A stretch of 64,000 bases of DNA from Ariolimax columbianus (lineage: Eukaryota > Mollusca > Gastropoda > Stylommatophora > Arionidae): contig JAVGWX010000025.1 of NCBI GenBank assembly GCA_036924085.1, positions 23,640,752-23,704,751 on the forward strand. Direction: 5' to 3'. The translations under genes and the position numbers were made by a program. Shown here in pieces: positions 62,714 through 64,000 of the stretch. The notes beneath the pieces are model-generated. The model did not search any database, was not told the origin of the DNA, and worked only from the letters and a program-made list of their open reading frames with translations. The stretch's first letter is position 1; every line of letters starts with the position of its first letter.

Positions 62714-64000
62714 AATTTTACTGACAAGAAAAACTAACGTTTGTGAAATCAAAATTGAGTAGAAGGCGATTTAAAAAAAATTGCACATCATAAGTTTAGA
62801 CAATTTTCAGCCGTTTGAAATGTATTTCAATTTTAACGCACTAATTATGTGGATAAGTTAAAAGCATTTCCATTGACTTTCAAGTATATTTACTGACAAG
62901 AAAAACTAATGTTTCTAAAATTTAAATTAAACACGATTTGAAAAAAGTTGCAGATCATAAGTATGGACAATTTTCAGCCGTTTGAAATGTATTTCAATTT
63001 TAACGCACTAATTATGTGGATAAGTTAAAAGCATTTCCACTGACTTTCAAGTAATTTTACTGACAAGAAAAACTAATGTTTCTAAAATTAAAATTAAACA
63101 TGATTTGAAAAAAAGTTGCAGTATAGAAAATTTTAAGCCGTTTGAAATGTATTTCAATTTTAACACCTAATTATGTGGATAAGTTAAAAGCATTTCCACT
63201 GACTTTCAAGTAATTTTACTGACATGAAAAACTAATATTTCTGAAATTAAAATTGAGTAGAAGGCGATTTGAAAAAAAGTTGCAGATCATAAGTTTAGAC
63301 AATTTTCAGCCGTTAGAAATGTATTGCACTTTTAACGCACTAATTATGTGGATAAGTTAAAAGCTTTTCCACTGACTTTCAAGTAATTTTACTGACAAGA
63401 AAAACTAATGTTTCTAAAATTAAAATTAAACATGATTTGAAAAAAGTTGCAGATCATAAGTATAGACAATTTTCAGCCGTTTGAAATGTATTTCAATTTT
63501 AACGCACTAATTATGTGGATAAGTTAAAAGCATTTCCACTGACTTTCAAGTAATTTTACTGACAAGAAAAACTAATGTTTCTAAAATTAAAATTAAACAC
63601 GATTTGAAAAAAGTTGCAGATCATAAGTATAGACAATTTTCAGCCCTTTGAAATGTATTTCAATTTTAACGCACTAATTATGTGGATAAGTTAAAAGCAT
63701 TTCCACTGACTTTCAAGTAAATTTACTGACAAGAAAAACTAATGTTTCTGAAATCAAAATTGAGTAGAAGGCGATTTAAAAAAAATTGCACATCATAAGT
63801 TTAGACAATTTTCAGCCGTTTGAAATGTATTTCAATTTAAACGCACTAATTATGTGGATAAGTTAAAAGCATTTCCATTGACTTTCAAGTAATTTTACTG
63901 ACAAGAAAAACTAATGTTTCTAAAATTAAAATTAAACACGATTTGAAAAAAGTTGCAGATCATAAGTATAGACAATTTTCAGCCGTTTGAAATGTATTTC
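62714..64000. repeat. 1,344-bp duplication, copy 2, cut by window end
   Basis: The second copy reaches the last base, so the array continues. Its first unit has private AACGTTTGTG near 62,738. Near 63,830 the unit start is TTCAATTTAAAC, a mix of the TTCAATTTTAAC and GCAATTTAAAC start types. Confidence 0.88.
62986..63145 (+). repeat. W monomer, ACTGAC form (copy 9)
   Basis: Keeps the 8-bp deletion, AAACATG and AAGCCG, but has ACTGAC where the other W copies have ACTTAC: either a reversion or local conversion from a neighbouring unit. Confidence 0.9.

Larger units (their letters stand above)
1..64000. repeat. AT-rich satellite array, ~167/172-bp monomers, HOR-organised
   Basis: The whole window is tandem copies of one monomer, all in the same orientation, with no interrupting sequence that I could find. 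The first units begin (at AATGTATT) at 1, 168, 335 and 507, giving lengths of 167, 167 and 172 bp. The most constant stretch is CACTAATTATGTGGATAAG followed by TTAAAAGCATTTCC. Stop triplets (TAA, plus TTA, CTA and TCA for the other strand) occur repeatedly in every unit, and I found no credible coding region. Both window edges lie inside the array, so its true length is unknown. A eukaryotic centromeric or pericentromeric satellite is the natural reading; the family and species are not recognised. Confidence 0.97.
39351..64000. repeat. Domain 2: GTGACAGATC / ACATACAAG / GTGCATAGG monomer set
   Basis: A different subtype repertoire begins abruptly: ATTGAACACG units (first at 39,535), GCGAGTTGAAAAG units, ACATACAAG units, CCCTTTG tails, GTGCATAGG units and a 160-bp deletion unit. 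I saw no GTTCCAGCTC or GTCCAGATC here. The general monomer frame and the conserved core are the same as in domain 1, so this is a sister subfamily rather than a new satellite. Confidence 0.88.

Noticed and set aside
1..64000. Open reading frames in the repeats
   Set aside because: TAA and its reverse-complement triplets recur several times per monomer on both strands. Any ORF is short, repeats with the satellite and has no start context or similarity that I recognise.
1..64000. CRISPR array or bacterial direct repeats
   Set aside because: There are no short repeats separated by unique spacers. The whole 167-172-bp unit is repeated with a few substitutions.
1..64000. Human-type alpha satellite
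   Set aside because: The period near 171 bp is similar, but the sequence has no CENP-B box and I see none of the alpha-satellite consensus. Similar period alone is not homology.
1..64000. Telomeric repeats or a retroelement within the array
   Set aside because: I saw no TTAGGG- or TTAGG-type runs, target-site duplications, long terminal repeats or poly-A tails beyond the short A-run built into each monomer.

Overview
The window is one uninterrupted satellite DNA array. From the first to the last base it consists of head-to-tail copies, all in one orientation, of a very AT-rich monomer (about 26% G+C in the first unit, counted by hand). Measured units are 167-168 bp or 172-173 bp, so 64 kb holds about 380 of them. 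I see no protein-coding gene, RNA gene, transposon insertion, inversion, CRISPR array or non-satellite spacer, and every frame is closed several times per monomer. This organisation is typical of centromeric or pericentromeric heterochromatin in a eukaryote. I do not recognise the monomer as alpha satellite, CEN180, CentO or the Drosophila 1.688 family, and I cannot name the species.

Monomers fall into two main classes. Class A (about 167 bp) has AAACACG in its second half. Class G (about 172 bp) has GAGTAGAAGGCG at the same place, a net gain of 5 bp. Both split into subtypes by linked variants: the start of the unit (GCAATTTAAAC, TTCAATTTTAAC or GCACTTTTAAC), the bases after GCATTTCC (ATTGAC, ACTGAC, ACAGAC, TTTGAC, TCCGAC, ACTTAC), the block before CATAAG (GTTGCAGAT, GTCCAGAT, TTGCACAT, GTTCCAGCT, GTGACAGAT) and the tail (CCGTTTG, CCGTTAG, CCATTTG, CCCTTTG). 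Ordered strings of subtypes recur, so this is a higher-order-repeat (HOR) array.

Layout. Domain 1 (about 1-39,350) is marked by GTTCCAGCTC, GTCCAGATC and GTGCATAAG/GTATTT monomers. It contains a 1,690-bp 10-mer tandem pair (2.6-6.0 kb), a nine-monomer cassette seen at 1.2, 5.6 and 10.3 kb, tandem pairs of 679, 1,016, 681 and 1,020 bp, and a 7,092-bp (42-mer) tandem segmental duplication at 26.2-39.2 kb whose second copy is shorter by 1,184 bp. Domain 2 (about 39,350-64,000) uses a different monomer set: GTGACAGATC, CCCTTTG, GTGCATAGG, the ACATACAAG dimer and a 160-bp deletion monomer. It has tandem pairs of 1,516, 1,177, 1,703, 3,730 and 1,344 bp. The last pair runs off the right edge, and the left edge is also inside the array.

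The picture is of a satellite remodelled by in-register unequal exchange or local amplification: offsets are whole numbers of monomers from 3 to 42, with no single fixed HOR period. Boundaries come from reading private variants by eye. Offsets quoted to the base were checked at two or more shared variants unless stated, while edges are uncertain by up to about one monomer. Functional statements (centromere, protein binding) are inference.
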